Part shown: in pieces, positions 26,568 to 33,769 of the stretch | How positions within the stretch are numbered: the stretch's first letter is position 1 | How the letters are laid out: each line of letters opens with the position of its first letter | NCBI RefSeq assembly: GCF_003955665.1 | Contig: NZ_RXHU01000089.1 | Location: forward strand, 1-48,173 | Origin: Paenibacillus whitsoniae | Lineage (GTDB): Bacteria > Bacillota > Bacilli > Paenibacillales > NBRC-103111 | Direction: 5' to 3' | Length of the DNA stretch: 48,173 nt | Notes under the pieces: model-generated | What the model was told of the DNA's origin: nothing | What the model saw: the letters and a program-made list of their open reading frames with translations, nothing else | The model's database searches: none | Position numbers and translations under genes: made by a program

Positions 26568-26586
26568 TCATCATGTGATCTGATGA
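26568..26586. promoter_or_regulatory. Candidate FadR/LutR-type operator between glcD and its regulator
   Basis: TCATCA-N7-TGATGA is a 19-bp dyad. On the minus strand it includes TCATCAGATCA, one base from the TCATC-N-GATGA form that I recall for B. subtilis LutR. It sits just downstream of the predicted glcD start point and just upstream of the -35 of the divergent gene, so it could control both. Confidence 0.5.
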
Positions 26587-26587
26587 C

Positions 26588-26625
26588 TTTTCACTTATTG
26601 TAGCGTATTATACAATGCAGGTAAA
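26588..26625. promoter_or_regulatory. Overlapping divergent promoters of glcDF and the FadR-type gene
   Basis: Minus strand: TTTACC (26620-26625), 17 bp, TACAAT (26597-26602) for glcD. Plus strand: TTTTCA (26588-26593), 17 bp, TACAAT (26611-26616) for the regulator. The two promoters interleave, so they probably compete or are jointly controlled by the adjacent dyad. Confidence 0.5.
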
Positions 26626-26648
26626 GATCATTTTACGGGGGATGTCGC

Positions 26649-27371
26649 ATGGAATTTCAGCAAGTAAAACCGCAAAAAGGATCGGACATCGTGTTAGAGC
26701 AATTGCGCGGCCGCATCGAATCCGGCTTTTATCCGAAAGGCACCAAACTGCCGACCGTTGTCGACCTTGCCGCCGCTTTTCAGGTCGGGCGCTCCACGAT
26801 TCGGGAAGCGCTAAGCGGGCTTAAGGCGATGGGCTGGGTCGACATTCGCCACGGCGGCGGCACGTACGTCCGCATGACGCTGCCGAATGAGCAGCCTGCG
26901 GACAGCGGCTTTTCGTTTGAGCAGAGCCGTTCGCTCCGCGAGCTGCAGGAGGTGCGGCGCTTCATCGAGACCGGCTGCGTCTCGCTTGCGGCGGCGAGGG
27001 CGAGTGAGACGGAGGTCGCTGCGCTGCGGCGCATCCTGGGCGAGATGGAAGCCGCCCTCGGCGATGAGGAAGCGAGCGAGCTTGCGGACATCCGTTTCCA
27101 TCAAGCGATCGCGCAAGCGTCGCACAACTCCCTGCTCATCGGCATGATGGAATCACTGACGGAGCGCCTGCAGAGCGGCATGAAGTCGTCGCGCCGCTTG
27201 TGGTTTTTCGCCGAGCGGGCGTCCGCCGAAGGGCTGCTCGCAGAGCACCGCGCGATCGTCGACGCCATCGCCGTGCGTGACGAGGCCGGCGCGGCGATGG
27301 CGATGGCGCAGCATATCCAGAAGGTCGACCGCGTCATCCGGACGCTGGCGGAGGAGGGTGCAGACCTGTAG
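26649..27371 (+). CDS. FadR-family GntR transcriptional regulator
   Basis: A 240-residue regulator. The winged helix-turn-helix spans about residues 10-78 (LEQLRGRIESGFYPKGTKLP, then FQVGRSTIREALSGLKAMG and DIRHGGGTYV). The all-helical FCD effector domain (about 90-235) has the metal/acid ligand-type Asp and His positions, as in IRFHQAIAQASHN. GGGGGATGTCGC-type SD lies before ATG 26649. Divergent placement to glcDF suggests it controls them, like GlcC or YsfB; the effector would be glycolate or lactate. It may also reach the sugar isomerase gene downstream. Confidence 0.88.
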   Translation: MEFQQVKPQKGSDIVLEQLRGRIESGFYPKGTKLPTVVDLAAAFQVGRSTIREALSGLKAMGWVDIRHGGGTYVRMTLPNEQPADSGFSFEQSRSLRELQEVRRFIETGCVSLAAARASETEVAALRRILGEMEAALGDEEASELADIRFHQAIAQASHNSLLIGMMESLTERLQSGMKSSRRLWFFAERASAEGLLAEHRAIVDAIAVRDEAGAAMAMAQHIQKVDRVIRTLAEEGADL

Positions 27372-27391
27372 GCGGTGCTAGAGTCCCTCGA

Positions 27392-27429
27392 ATTAAACGC
27401 TTTCAGTCCATGCAAGATTGCTTTATAAT
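27392..27429 (+). promoter_or_regulatory. Promoter of the sugar isomerase gene with overlapping cre-like site
   Basis: TTTCAG (27401-27406), 17 bp and TATAAT (27424-27429) form a sigma-A promoter. The sequence at 27392-27405, read on the minus strand as TGAAAGCGTTTAAT, has the TGNAANCG core of a CcpA site and overlaps the -35. This layout predicts catabolite repression. Confidence 0.5.
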
Positions 27430-27490
27430 GATTGACGTTAACGGTTAGACGACCATCCGGCACGTTGCCGCAACGATTGGGGGCAGGAAT

Positions 27491-28327
27491 ATGAAGCTTG
27501 AAATTCATCAATCCTGGTGGGCTATGACGGGACTTGGCAATGGCAGCAGAGAATGGACGCTGAAGGAAAAATTCGAAAACATCGCAGAAGCTGGTTTTTC
27601 CGGCATTTTAGGGCAGCTTCCCGCGCCTGCGGAAGCGGATACATGGCGCCGTCTGCTGGACGACTATGGCTTTTCATTTGGCGTGCAAGCATTTCCGTTT
27701 CCGAAGCTTGGCGACGACCTTACGCCTTACTTCGCGCGAGCGAAGGCGTTTGGCGTCCAGTACGTGAATGCGCAGATCCTGCATCCGTATCTGGAAGGTC
27801 AACCGGCGGCCGACTTCGTCGCCGGCTTTATTCGGCAAGCCGCAGAAGCCGGCCTGCCGTTCTTTGTGGAGACGCACCGCGGGCGCATCACGCAGGATCT
27901 GCGGCGCACCGCGCAGCTCGTCGAGGCGCTGCCGCAGCTGCGCCTCACCATCGACTTCTCCCACTACGTTGTTGGAGAAGGCATGGACCGGGCCGTCGCG
28001 GACGAGACGGCCGAGGGCTATCTGCAGACGCTGCTCATGCGAGCGTCGTCCATCCATGCCCGGATCTCCAACGGGCATCAGGTGCAAGTGGATGTCGGCG
28101 AAGACGCGAGCCATCCGGCTGTACAGCCGTTCCTCCGCTGGTGGCGGAGCGGCATGGCGAACTGGCGCCGCACGGCGACAGCGGGCGACGTGTTCCCGTT
28201 CGTGTGCGAGCTTGGGCCTCCGGCCTATGCCATCACACACGGCGTGAGCCTCGAAGAGGCCAGCGACCGCTGGAAGCAGGCCTTGGTGTTAAAGCGGCTC
28301 GGCGAGCAGGCCTGGGCCGAGGCGTAA
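27491..28327 (+). CDS. TIM-barrel sugar phosphate isomerase/epimerase family protein
   Basis: A 278-residue protein of the xylose-isomerase-like TIM-barrel family. It starts MKLEIHQSWWAMTGLG with GGGGG 8 bases upstream. Possible metal ligands are the Glu/His in PFFVETHRGRI, the Asp/His in LTIDFSHYVV, His in SIHARISNG, and Glu in VCELGPPAYA. The family isomerises or epimerises sugars, keto-sugars or inositols; the substrate cannot be named from sequence. It has its own promoter with a cre-like site and follows the FadR-type gene by 119 bp. Confidence 0.78.
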   Translation: MKLEIHQSWWAMTGLGNGSREWTLKEKFENIAEAGFSGILGQLPAPAEADTWRRLLDDYGFSFGVQAFPFPKLGDDLTPYFARAKAFGVQYVNAQILHPYLEGQPAADFVAGFIRQAAEAGLPFFVETHRGRITQDLRRTAQLVEALPQLRLTIDFSHYVVGEGMDRAVADETAEGYLQTLLMRASSIHARISNGHQVQVDVGEDASHPAVQPFLRWWRSGMANWRRTATAGDVFPFVCELGPPAYAITHGVSLEEASDRWKQALVLKRLGEQAWAEA

Positions 28328-28460
28328 GCGTCGCTACGCGAGGATCCCGCGTGTGGCGTCTGGCTCGGAGTGGCTTCAGCGCGGAGCTATGCCTTCGGGA
28401 TGCCCTCCGGCATCGCAAACCATACTCCATCGCTCCCGCTTACTAGCGGGGATCCAATCA

Positions 28461-28490
28461 AAGCCTGCCAACGTGCAGGCTTTTTCTAAT
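28461..28490. terminator. Terminator between convergent genes
   Basis: AAGCCTGC pairs with GCAGGCTT around ACGT-type loop, then TTTTCT on the plus strand. It serves the TIM-barrel gene; the 3' end abuts the stop of the convergent AraC gene. The 28328-28460 gap before it holds no gene. Confidence 0.8.
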
Positions 28491-29310
28491 TTGGAGCGCC
28501 CGAATCCTTATACGCCCTTGGAGAAATCCCGTACCGCCTTTTAAACTGCGCCGCAAAATGATTGTAGTTCTGAAACCCGACATCCACGGCAACTTCCGAG
28601 GCCAGCCGGTCTGTATGTGCGAGCAGGATTGCCGCCTGCCGAATCCGCATCTCGTTCAGCGAATCGATGATGGACATACCCGTCGACGCCTTGTACACAT
28701 GCGCTAGTCGGGAAGCGGATAAACCGACGGCCCGCGCAAGCTCCTCCACGCTGATCTGCTCCCGCATCCGCAAAGCCAGCAGATGCTTCACTTCTTCAAT
28801 ACGCGGGTCGCTCTGCGTCGTAATTCCCTGAGCCAGCAGCAAAATGACTTCACGCAGCGCATTTTCGCAGAGTTCCTGCCAATAAGGCGCCCGCTCCACG
28901 GAATCGGAGACAATGCTCGTGAACGCTCGCTGGATGCGCGCCCGCAAGGAGGCATGCTCCACCGCATGAATCAGCAGCTCCGTCTCTGGCAGCAAGCTCG
29001 TTTCGGCCACCCGATCGGTAAAATGCACCCACAAAAAATGCCACTCCCCGCTCCCCCCATTCTTCCTCGTCCCATATTCGTGCGAGACACCGGGCCGCAT
29101 CAGCGTGACATCGCCGGCATGACAGAATCGTTCCTCTCCGCCAATGAGAAAATAGCCGCTGCCCTCAAGTGTAAAAGTCATCAACCAATCGCTCATCCCC
29201 TGAAGTCTGCGCGTGGAGTAGCTCTCATCCTCGTGATAATGCCCTGCAATGACCGAGATTTCTCCTTTTTCCCGAATAATCGAAGGCACATCCTGCTTCG
29301 TTGGTTTCAT
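28486..29310 (-). CDS. AraC-family regulator divergent from phytanoyl-CoA dioxygenase gene
   Basis: A 274-residue regulator from ATG 29310; GAGGGG lies 6 bases upstream, while an ATG two codons earlier touches the SD. The N-terminal cupin-like sensor (about residue 10-100) has RRLQGMSDWLMTFTLEGSG and GDVTLMRPGVSHEYG. The C-terminal double helix-turn-helix (about 170-270) has LSASRLAHVYKASTG and GFQNYNHFAAQFKRRYG. It is divergent from the PhyH gene with 145 bp between them and probably activates it. The ligand is unknown. Confidence 0.9.
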   Translation of the reverse strand: MKPTKQDVPSIIREKGEISVIAGHYHEDESYSTRRLQGMSDWLMTFTLEGSGYFLIGGEERFCHAGDVTLMRPGVSHEYGTRKNGGSGEWHFLWVHFTDRVAETSLLPETELLIHAVEHASLRARIQRAFTSIVSDSVERAPYWQELCENALREVILLLAQGITTQSDPRIEEVKHLLALRMREQISVEELARAVGLSASRLAHVYKASTGMSIIDSLNEMRIRQAAILLAHTDRLASEVAVDVGFQNYNHFAAQFKRRYGISPRAYKDSGAPN

Positions 29311-29455
29311 CGGCATCCCCTCATGAGCGTCATCGTTTTTTTATATTATAGCAGGATTGATATAGTTTTCAGCTACTTTCTTACTTCAGTCTATCCTCCC
29401 CGTACGATACACTAAAGCTACAAGTTCAATACCAAATGCCAAGGAGGAACCATCC

Positions 29456-30265
29456 ATGACAGTCACCCTGCAACGATTGACCCCGGAGCAAAAAGCCCAT
29501 TTTGATACTGAAGGGTATCTGATTATCCCAGGTTTATTTTCACCCGAACATCTCTCTGATATCGAGACAACCTTCGAAGCCATCAGTACGCAAACGATTC
29601 CCGGCCATTTCGAGCCAAAACTCGACGGCCATTCGGAAGACCCGCTCAAGCGGTATCCACGTGTCATGCACCCGCACCGTTTTAACGAGACCGCCAAAGC
29701 TTACATGCTGCACCAGCCCGTACTCGAAGTGCTCGGCGATCTGTACGGCGAAGAGGCGTATGCGGCTCAAAGCATGTTTTATTACAAGCCGCCGGGCTCC
29801 AAGGGGCAAGCGCTGCACCAAGACAACTTTTATCTAAAAGTAGCTCCTGGCAACTGCATTGCCGCCTGGACAGCCGTCGATGCGACGGATGAGGAGAACG
29901 GCTGCCTGCTTGTCGTGCCGAAGACGCAGGAGCATGAGATCGTATGCCCCGACCAAGCGGATGCGAACGAATCCTTCACGACGCACTACGTCAAACCGCC
30001 AAAAGACGGTGTCGTGATCCCGGTCCGTATGAACAAAGGCGATGTGCTTTTTTTTGGCGGCAATCTGATCCACGGCTCTTACCGCAATAAAACGAAAGAT
30101 CAATTCCGGCGAGCTTTCATTTGCCACTACGCGAACGCATCCGCCATGAGCATTAACCACCACTACAATCCGCTATACAAAGCGGACGGTACGGCAATCG
30201 TGCTGGAAGCGAACCCGGACGGCGGGCCGTGCGGAATCGAAATCGGCGAGTTTACGTACCATTAA
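29456..30265 (+). CDS. Phytanoyl-CoA dioxygenase (PhyH) family protein
   Basis: A 269-residue Fe(II)/2-oxoglutarate-dependent dioxygenase. The iron ligands fit the HxD...H facial triad: His and Asp in ALHQDNFYL (about residue 120-125) and His in NLIHGSYRN (about 205). The Arg in QFRRAFICHY would hold 2-oxoglutarate. SD AAGGAGG is about 8 bases before the ATG. Family members hydroxylate varied small molecules; the substrate is not evident. The AraC regulator divergent from it suggests induction by a sugar or related compound. Confidence 0.88.
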   Translation: MTVTLQRLTPEQKAHFDTEGYLIIPGLFSPEHLSDIETTFEAISTQTIPGHFEPKLDGHSEDPLKRYPRVMHPHRFNETAKAYMLHQPVLEVLGDLYGEEAYAAQSMFYYKPPGSKGQALHQDNFYLKVAPGNCIAAWTAVDATDEENGCLLVVPKTQEHEIVCPDQADANESFTTHYVKPPKDGVVIPVRMNKGDVLFFGGNLIHGSYRNKTKDQFRRAFICHYANASAMSINHHYNPLYKADGTAIVLEANPDGGPCGIEIGEFTYH

Positions 30266-30340
30266 TTTGAGCCAACACAGCCACACACGACTGCATATAA
30301 AAAGCAGGTGACCGCCCCACAACCGCGTTATCTCTGCATG

Positions 30341-30372
30341 AAAAAACGGAGCTCTCAGCTGAAGAGCTCCGT
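30341..30372 (-). terminator. Terminator after the ABC ATPase gene
   Basis: ACGGAGCTCT pairs perfectly with AGAGCTCCGT (10 bp); on the minus strand a run of six T follows. It lies 8 bases beyond the ATPase stop and also separates it from the convergent PhyH gene. Confidence 0.88.
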
Positions 30373-30380
30373 TGTGCTGT

Positions 30381-31046
30381 TCATAGCAACCGACCATCCT
30401 TAAAGCGGATGATCCGTTTCGCCTGCGCCCCCACCCATTCGTCATGCGTAATCAGGACGACCGTGCGACCGTGTTCATGTAATCTTTTGAAAATATCCAA
30501 AATCTCTTTGCCCGTCTTCGAGTCCAGCGCTCCTGTCGGCTCATCCGCCAACAGGATGGCAGGATCGCCTGCCAACGACCGTGCAATCGCCACCCGCTGC
30601 TGCTGACCGCCGGACAGCATGGCCGGCCAGTGCTCCTGGCGGTCCAGCATGTCAACGGAAGCCAGCGCCTGCCGCACCATCGGCTCGCGCTCTTTTCGCG
30701 GGATATTGCGGTAAATCAAGGGAAGCTCTACATTTTCATAAGCCGTAAGCCTGGGCAGCAAATTAAAGTTTTGAAACACGAACCCGATTTTCTTGTTGCG
30801 AATTTCAGCAAGCTGTGCATCCTTCAGGCGATGAATCGCTGTGCCGTCGAGCGCGTAGAGGCCCTGATCCGCCATATCCAGGCAGCCGACAATGTTCATG
30901 AACGTAGATTTACCAGAGCCTGACGGCCCCATAATCGCGACAAACTCTCCTTGCTCAATGTCAAGCGAGACTTGATCAAGCGCTGTAATGATTTCTCCGC
31001 CCATTTTGTAGAACTTGCTTACCTTGTCAATATGAATGATCGTCAT
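30381..31046 (-). CDS. ABC transporter ATP-binding protein, MacB/LolD type, without adjacent permease
   Basis: A 221-residue ATPase. Walker A is GPSGSGKST (about residue 40), the Q-loop VFQNFNLLPRLTAYENVELP, the signature LSGGQQQRVAIARSLA (about 141), Walker B ILLADEPTGALD, and the H-loop VVLITHD. The group serves FtsX/MacB-like permeases in lipoprotein, peptide or bacitracin-type efflux. No permease gene is next to it: a convergent dioxygenase lies downstream and a divergent gene upstream. The start has GGAGGG about 10 bases upstream. The partner is either elsewhere in the genome or lost. Confidence 0.92.
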   Translation of the reverse strand: MTIIHIDKVSKFYKMGGEIITALDQVSLDIEQGEFVAIMGPSGSGKSTFMNIVGCLDMADQGLYALDGTAIHRLKDAQLAEIRNKKIGFVFQNFNLLPRLTAYENVELPLIYRNIPRKEREPMVRQALASVDMLDRQEHWPAMLSGGQQQRVAIARSLAGDPAILLADEPTGALDSKTGKEILDIFKRLHEHGRTVVLITHDEWVGAQAKRIIRFKDGRLL

Positions 31047-31125
31047 CCGGCGTCGCCCTCCTGTAAGAATGACTTTATACAGTCTATTCCCGCCCCGCAG
31101 GAGGTAAGCTGAAAATGTTCGAAGC

Positions 31126-31155
31126 TTGTCAGAAAAGCGGCAATCGGCTTATACT
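31126..31155 (+). promoter_or_regulatory. Sigma-A-like promoter of the nuclease-like/winged-helix gene
   Basis: TTGTCA (31126-31131), 18 bp, TATACT (31150-31155). The predicted start point is near 31162, about 80 bases before the ATG, upstream of a strong hairpin. Confidence 0.6.
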
Positions 31156-31170
31156 GGTGCTAAGACGAAG

Positions 31171-31217
31171 AACGTCCCGTTTCATGCGCATGCATGCGAC
31201 GGGACGTTTTGCTTTTT
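31171..31217 (+). terminator. Leader terminator or attenuator hairpin
   Basis: AACGTCCCGT (31171-31180) pairs perfectly with ACGGGACGTT (31199-31208), and TTTTGCTTTTTT follows. The loop contains the self-complementary CGCATGCATGCG. It lies inside the leader between the promoter and the SD/ATG at 31243, oriented to stop the same transcript. On the minus strand no T run follows. It could be an attenuator or the end of a roughly 55-nt RNA. Confidence 0.7.
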
Positions 31218-31242
31218 TGCCGATGAAAAGGAGTGTGTGCTT

Positions 31243-31911
31243 ATGTCTTTTAGAAACGATCATGAAGCTTGGTTAACTCGCCATAAAACCAGCAGATCCG
31301 GTGAGCGACGTGGAAGGCTGGAAAGAGGCCATCTCCATGGAGAAACGGCGTTTTTACGTGATGTGTGGTGGCCGGTTTGCGGACATTTGGAAGATCTGCA
31401 TCCGGAGTATGAAGTGATGGATTGGCGGGGCAGATCCTATTTTGCCGATTTCATGTGGAAACCGCCAGGCGCTCAGCTCATCATCGAAATTAAGGGTTAT
31501 GCAGCCCACGTACGAGACATGGACCGAAGCAAATATTGCCATGAGCTGAATCGGGAAACTTTTTTGCATGCCATGGGCTATCCCGTCATTTCTTTCGCCT
31601 ACGACGACGTCGAGCAGCGGCCGGAGCTATGCCAATCTTTGCTGCGTATGGTGCTCAGCCGCTATCAGCCCAACAGTTCAGCTACCAGCCGACCCGTTAT
31701 GGCGGAGAAAGAACTGCTCCGCTTAGCGGTTCAACAAGCTTCTTGCATTCGGCCCGTTGATGTTTCGCGCCATTTTGGCATCGATCACAGGACGGCGGTC
31801 GGCATGTTGAAGAAACTAAGCGCCAAGGGACTTCTACTGCCCAAAGAGCGCGGCAAAACAAGTCGCATTATGCAGTACATCTTGACGCAGGAGGCGCTGC
31901 GAAGTTTGTGA
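31243..31911 (+). CDS. PD-(D/E)xK nuclease-like domain fused to a C-terminal winged helix
   Basis: A 222-residue protein from ATG 31243 (AAAAGGAG about 9 bases upstream). The segment RSYFADFMW...AQLIIEIKGY (about residue 65-88) has the D-x(n)-E-x-K arrangement of the PD-(D/E)xK superfamily, as in DUF559/Vsr-like proteins. The C-terminal 70 residues (LLRLAVQQASCIRPVDVSRHF, read in parts, and HRTAVGMLKKLSAKGLLLP) look like a winged helix. Such proteins may cut or bind DNA, but no partner methylase or toxin is next to it. Function is not established; the family assignment is from motif reading only. Confidence 0.6.
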   Translation: MSFRNDHEAWLTRHKTSRSGERRGRLERGHLHGETAFLRDVWWPVCGHLEDLHPEYEVMDWRGRSYFADFMWKPPGAQLIIEIKGYAAHVRDMDRSKYCHELNRETFLHAMGYPVISFAYDDVEQRPELCQSLLRMVLSRYQPNSSATSRPVMAEKELLRLAVQQASCIRPVDVSRHFGIDHRTAVGMLKKLSAKGLLLPKERGKTSRIMQYILTQEALRSL

Positions 31912-31933
31912 TCGCTTGCTCTTGCGCAGAAAG

Positions 31934-32215
31934 GCAGCAGCACCTCTCCATGAACTGGAAAACCTCCAGTCCATTTCACCAAAAGAGCGGCTTTGCTGCC
32001 GCTGGACTGGAAAACCTCCCGCTCATTTCGGGAGGTTCCGGGTTTTAGGCGCCGATTGGCGCTCCCGAACTGGAGGAATTCCAGTTCACACGCCCGATTC
32101 GGCGGAAAAAGCAAAAATGAACTGGAGGATTTCCAGTTCATCATCCACCCGCGCGCTACCCGGGCCACCGGCAGCGGCACCGCCTCTCCATGAACTGGAG
32201 GCTCTCCAGTTCATC
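31934..32215 (+). repeat. Repeat array B: five ACTGGA/TCCAGT hairpins, four in mirror order
   Basis: Palindromes with arms TGAACTGGA and TCCAGTTCA and a 5-base loop are centred at 31962, 32014 (degenerate right arm), 32077, 32129 and 32202, spaced 52, 63, 52 and 73 bp. Loops of copies 1-2 are AAACC; copies 3-5 start with GG, so the first two face the rest. TTCGGGAG (32027-32034) and CTCCCGAA (32062-32069) are placed nearly symmetrically between copies 2 and 3. Copy 5 repeats the left flank of copy 1 (CTCTCCATGAACTGGA at both). It fills most of the 390-bp gap between the nuclease-like gene and lutR; the remaining 32216-32302 holds only a GGCCCC/GGGGCC hairpin and C-rich repeats. Confidence 0.82.
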
Positions 32216-32302
32216 TCTTTCGCGGTCGCCACGATGGCCCCCGTGGGGCCCAACCATGCCTGCTGCCTGCCCGCCCAACTACCTACCGCCCGCCTGCCTG
32301 CC

Positions 32303-33019
32303 TTACACGTACCGCTTAATAATGCTCTCTACGTGCTCCAGATGGGCACGCATCTTCGCAGCGGCCAGCTGCTTATCCTGCTCTGCCACCGCCTGCACGA
32401 TCTGAAAGTGCTCCTCATACAGCTGCTCTGCGACCTGGCTGTTGGCATAAATCTCCACGCGCCGCGTCTCGCGAATGGCCGCCTCAATCGGCGTCATGAT
32501 CGACTCGAAAAGGTGCACCATGATGGTGTTGTGCGTCGCTTTCGCCAACGACAAATGAAAGAGCAGATCCGTCCGCTCCCCCTCCGCCTCGCGGCCGATG
32601 GACGCCTTCATCTCCTGCATGAGGCTGCCGAGCTGTGCCAGATCCTCCTCGGTCCGCTTCTCGGCGGCGATGGACGCATTCGACACCTCCAGCGCATGCC
32701 GCGCTTCCAGCAGCTCGAACAGCTTCGTCCGGTTGACACGCAGCGACTCCAGCTCCGGCAAGTTCGGCATGTCGAGCTCAGCAGGCGCAGCCGAGATCAC
32801 CGTGCAGCCCCCGCCCTGGCGAATCTCGATGAGTCCCATCGCGCGCAGAGCGCTCAGCGCCTCGCGCGTCGTCGAGCGGCCGACGCCGAACTTCTCGGAC
32901 AGCTCCTTCGTCGAAGGGAGCTTATCGCCGACTTTGAGCTGCCCCTGCAGGATCAGCCCCTTGAGCTGCTCGGTAATTTCCTCATAGTGATTGCGCTTCG
33001 TCAATTTCGTTACGTCCAC
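32303..33019 (-). CDS. lutR: FadR-family GntR regulator (LutR-like)
   Basis: A 238-residue regulator starting at GTG 33019, with AAGAGGA 10 bases upstream. The winged helix-turn-helix is residues 10-75 (EKFGVGRSTTREALSALRAMG, read in parts, and EIRQGGGCTV); the FCD domain follows (about 95-230). It lies 15 bp after lutC on the same strand and is very likely LutR, the lactate-responsive repressor of lutABC. In B. subtilis lutR is unlinked and upstream, so this order differs. Confidence 0.85.
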   Translation of the reverse strand: MDVTKLTKRNHYEEITEQLKGLILQGQLKVGDKLPSTKELSEKFGVGRSTTREALSALRAMGLIEIRQGGGCTVISAAPAELDMPNLPELESLRVNRTKLFELLEARHALEVSNASIAAEKRTEEDLAQLGSLMQEMKASIGREAEGERTDLLFHLSLAKATHNTIMVHLFESIMTPIEAAIRETRRVEIYANSQVAEQLYEEHFQIVQAVAEQDKQLAAAKMRAHLEHVESIIKRYV

Positions 33020-33034
33020 TTGGCACCATTCCTC

Positions 33035-33769
33035 TTAGCCAACAATAATTGCATGCACGATGCCGGGACCATGTACCCCGATCGTCAAATCGTTCTCAAT
33101 ATCCGCAGAGCGGCTCGGACCTGAGATAAAATGAATCCCTGCCGGCAAGTTCTCTCTGCCCGCCAGATCGAAGTTCACCAGCGCTTCGCCCAGGCGAGTT
33201 TTCATTCGCTCGATCGGGATGATCGCCATGAGCACCGTCGGCAGCAGCGACACCGAACGGCCCTTGTCCTTCGACGACAGCACCGTCATCGAGCCCGTGT
33301 ACGCCGCCGCATAATCGGCGATCACGACGCCAAAATCCGCCTCGGCGGCGCGGGCTTTCCAATTCTCCTCGGGATCGCTGTTCCACACGCTAACCTTCGC
33401 CTCTGGCAGCTCTGCCTCCAGCCCTAGCGCGTCCAGCTCCGCCTGATTTTGGCGAATCAGGTACTTTGCCTTCATCTCACCGGCTTTGCCGACGATGAAG
33501 CCTTTCGCCTCCTCCATGGACGCAACGCGCACCACATGGCCCCCAGCGGCCTTAAAATTCTCCGTAAAGCGCTCCACGCGCTCCTCCACCGGCCACTCAA
33601 ACGCCTGCCAGAAGTCCGGCGCCCCCCGGAAAGGATGAGCCGGCTTCTCCGTGACGCGCGCGCGCCCGAGCTTCGCTGCGATGCCGTTCATGAACGACGC
33701 CTGCTTCGCGCGGGACGCCTCCTCCATCTGCTTTAACCACGCCTTATGCGCGTCCTGTGTATCAGCCAT
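33035..33769 (-). CDS. lutC: Lactate utilization protein C (LUD domain)
   Basis: A 244-residue LUD-domain protein. ATG 33769 (MADTQDAHK) is chosen because GGAGGAGG lies 8 bases upstream; an ATG two codons earlier is closer to the SD. The SD lies within the last codons of lutB, which overlaps by 8 bp. Motifs DFGVVIADYAAAYTGSMTVL and HFISGPSRSADIENDLTIGVHGPG are typical of LutC. It is the third subunit of the L-lactate oxidising complex. Confidence 0.93.
   Translation of the reverse strand: MADTQDAHKAWLKQMEEASRAKQASFMNGIAAKLGRARVTEKPAHPFRGAPDFWQAFEWPVEERVERFTENFKAAGGHVVRVASMEEAKGFIVGKAGEMKAKYLIRQNQAELDALGLEAELPEAKVSVWNSDPEENWKARAAEADFGVVIADYAAAYTGSMTVLSSKDKGRSVSLLPTVLMAIIPIERMKTRLGEALVNFDLAGRENLPAGIHFISGPSRSADIENDLTIGVHGPGIVHAIIVG

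Noticed and set aside
27491..28327. Naming the TIM-barrel gene as a hydroxypyruvate isomerase of the glycolate pathway
   Set aside because: Its place near glcDF is suggestive, but the residues that define that enzyme could not be confirmed, so only the family is given.
31916..33124. A 402-codon open frame on the plus strand
   Set aside because: It runs through repeat array B and then antisense through lutR. The repeat translates to ELE.LQSIS-type text, not a protein domain.
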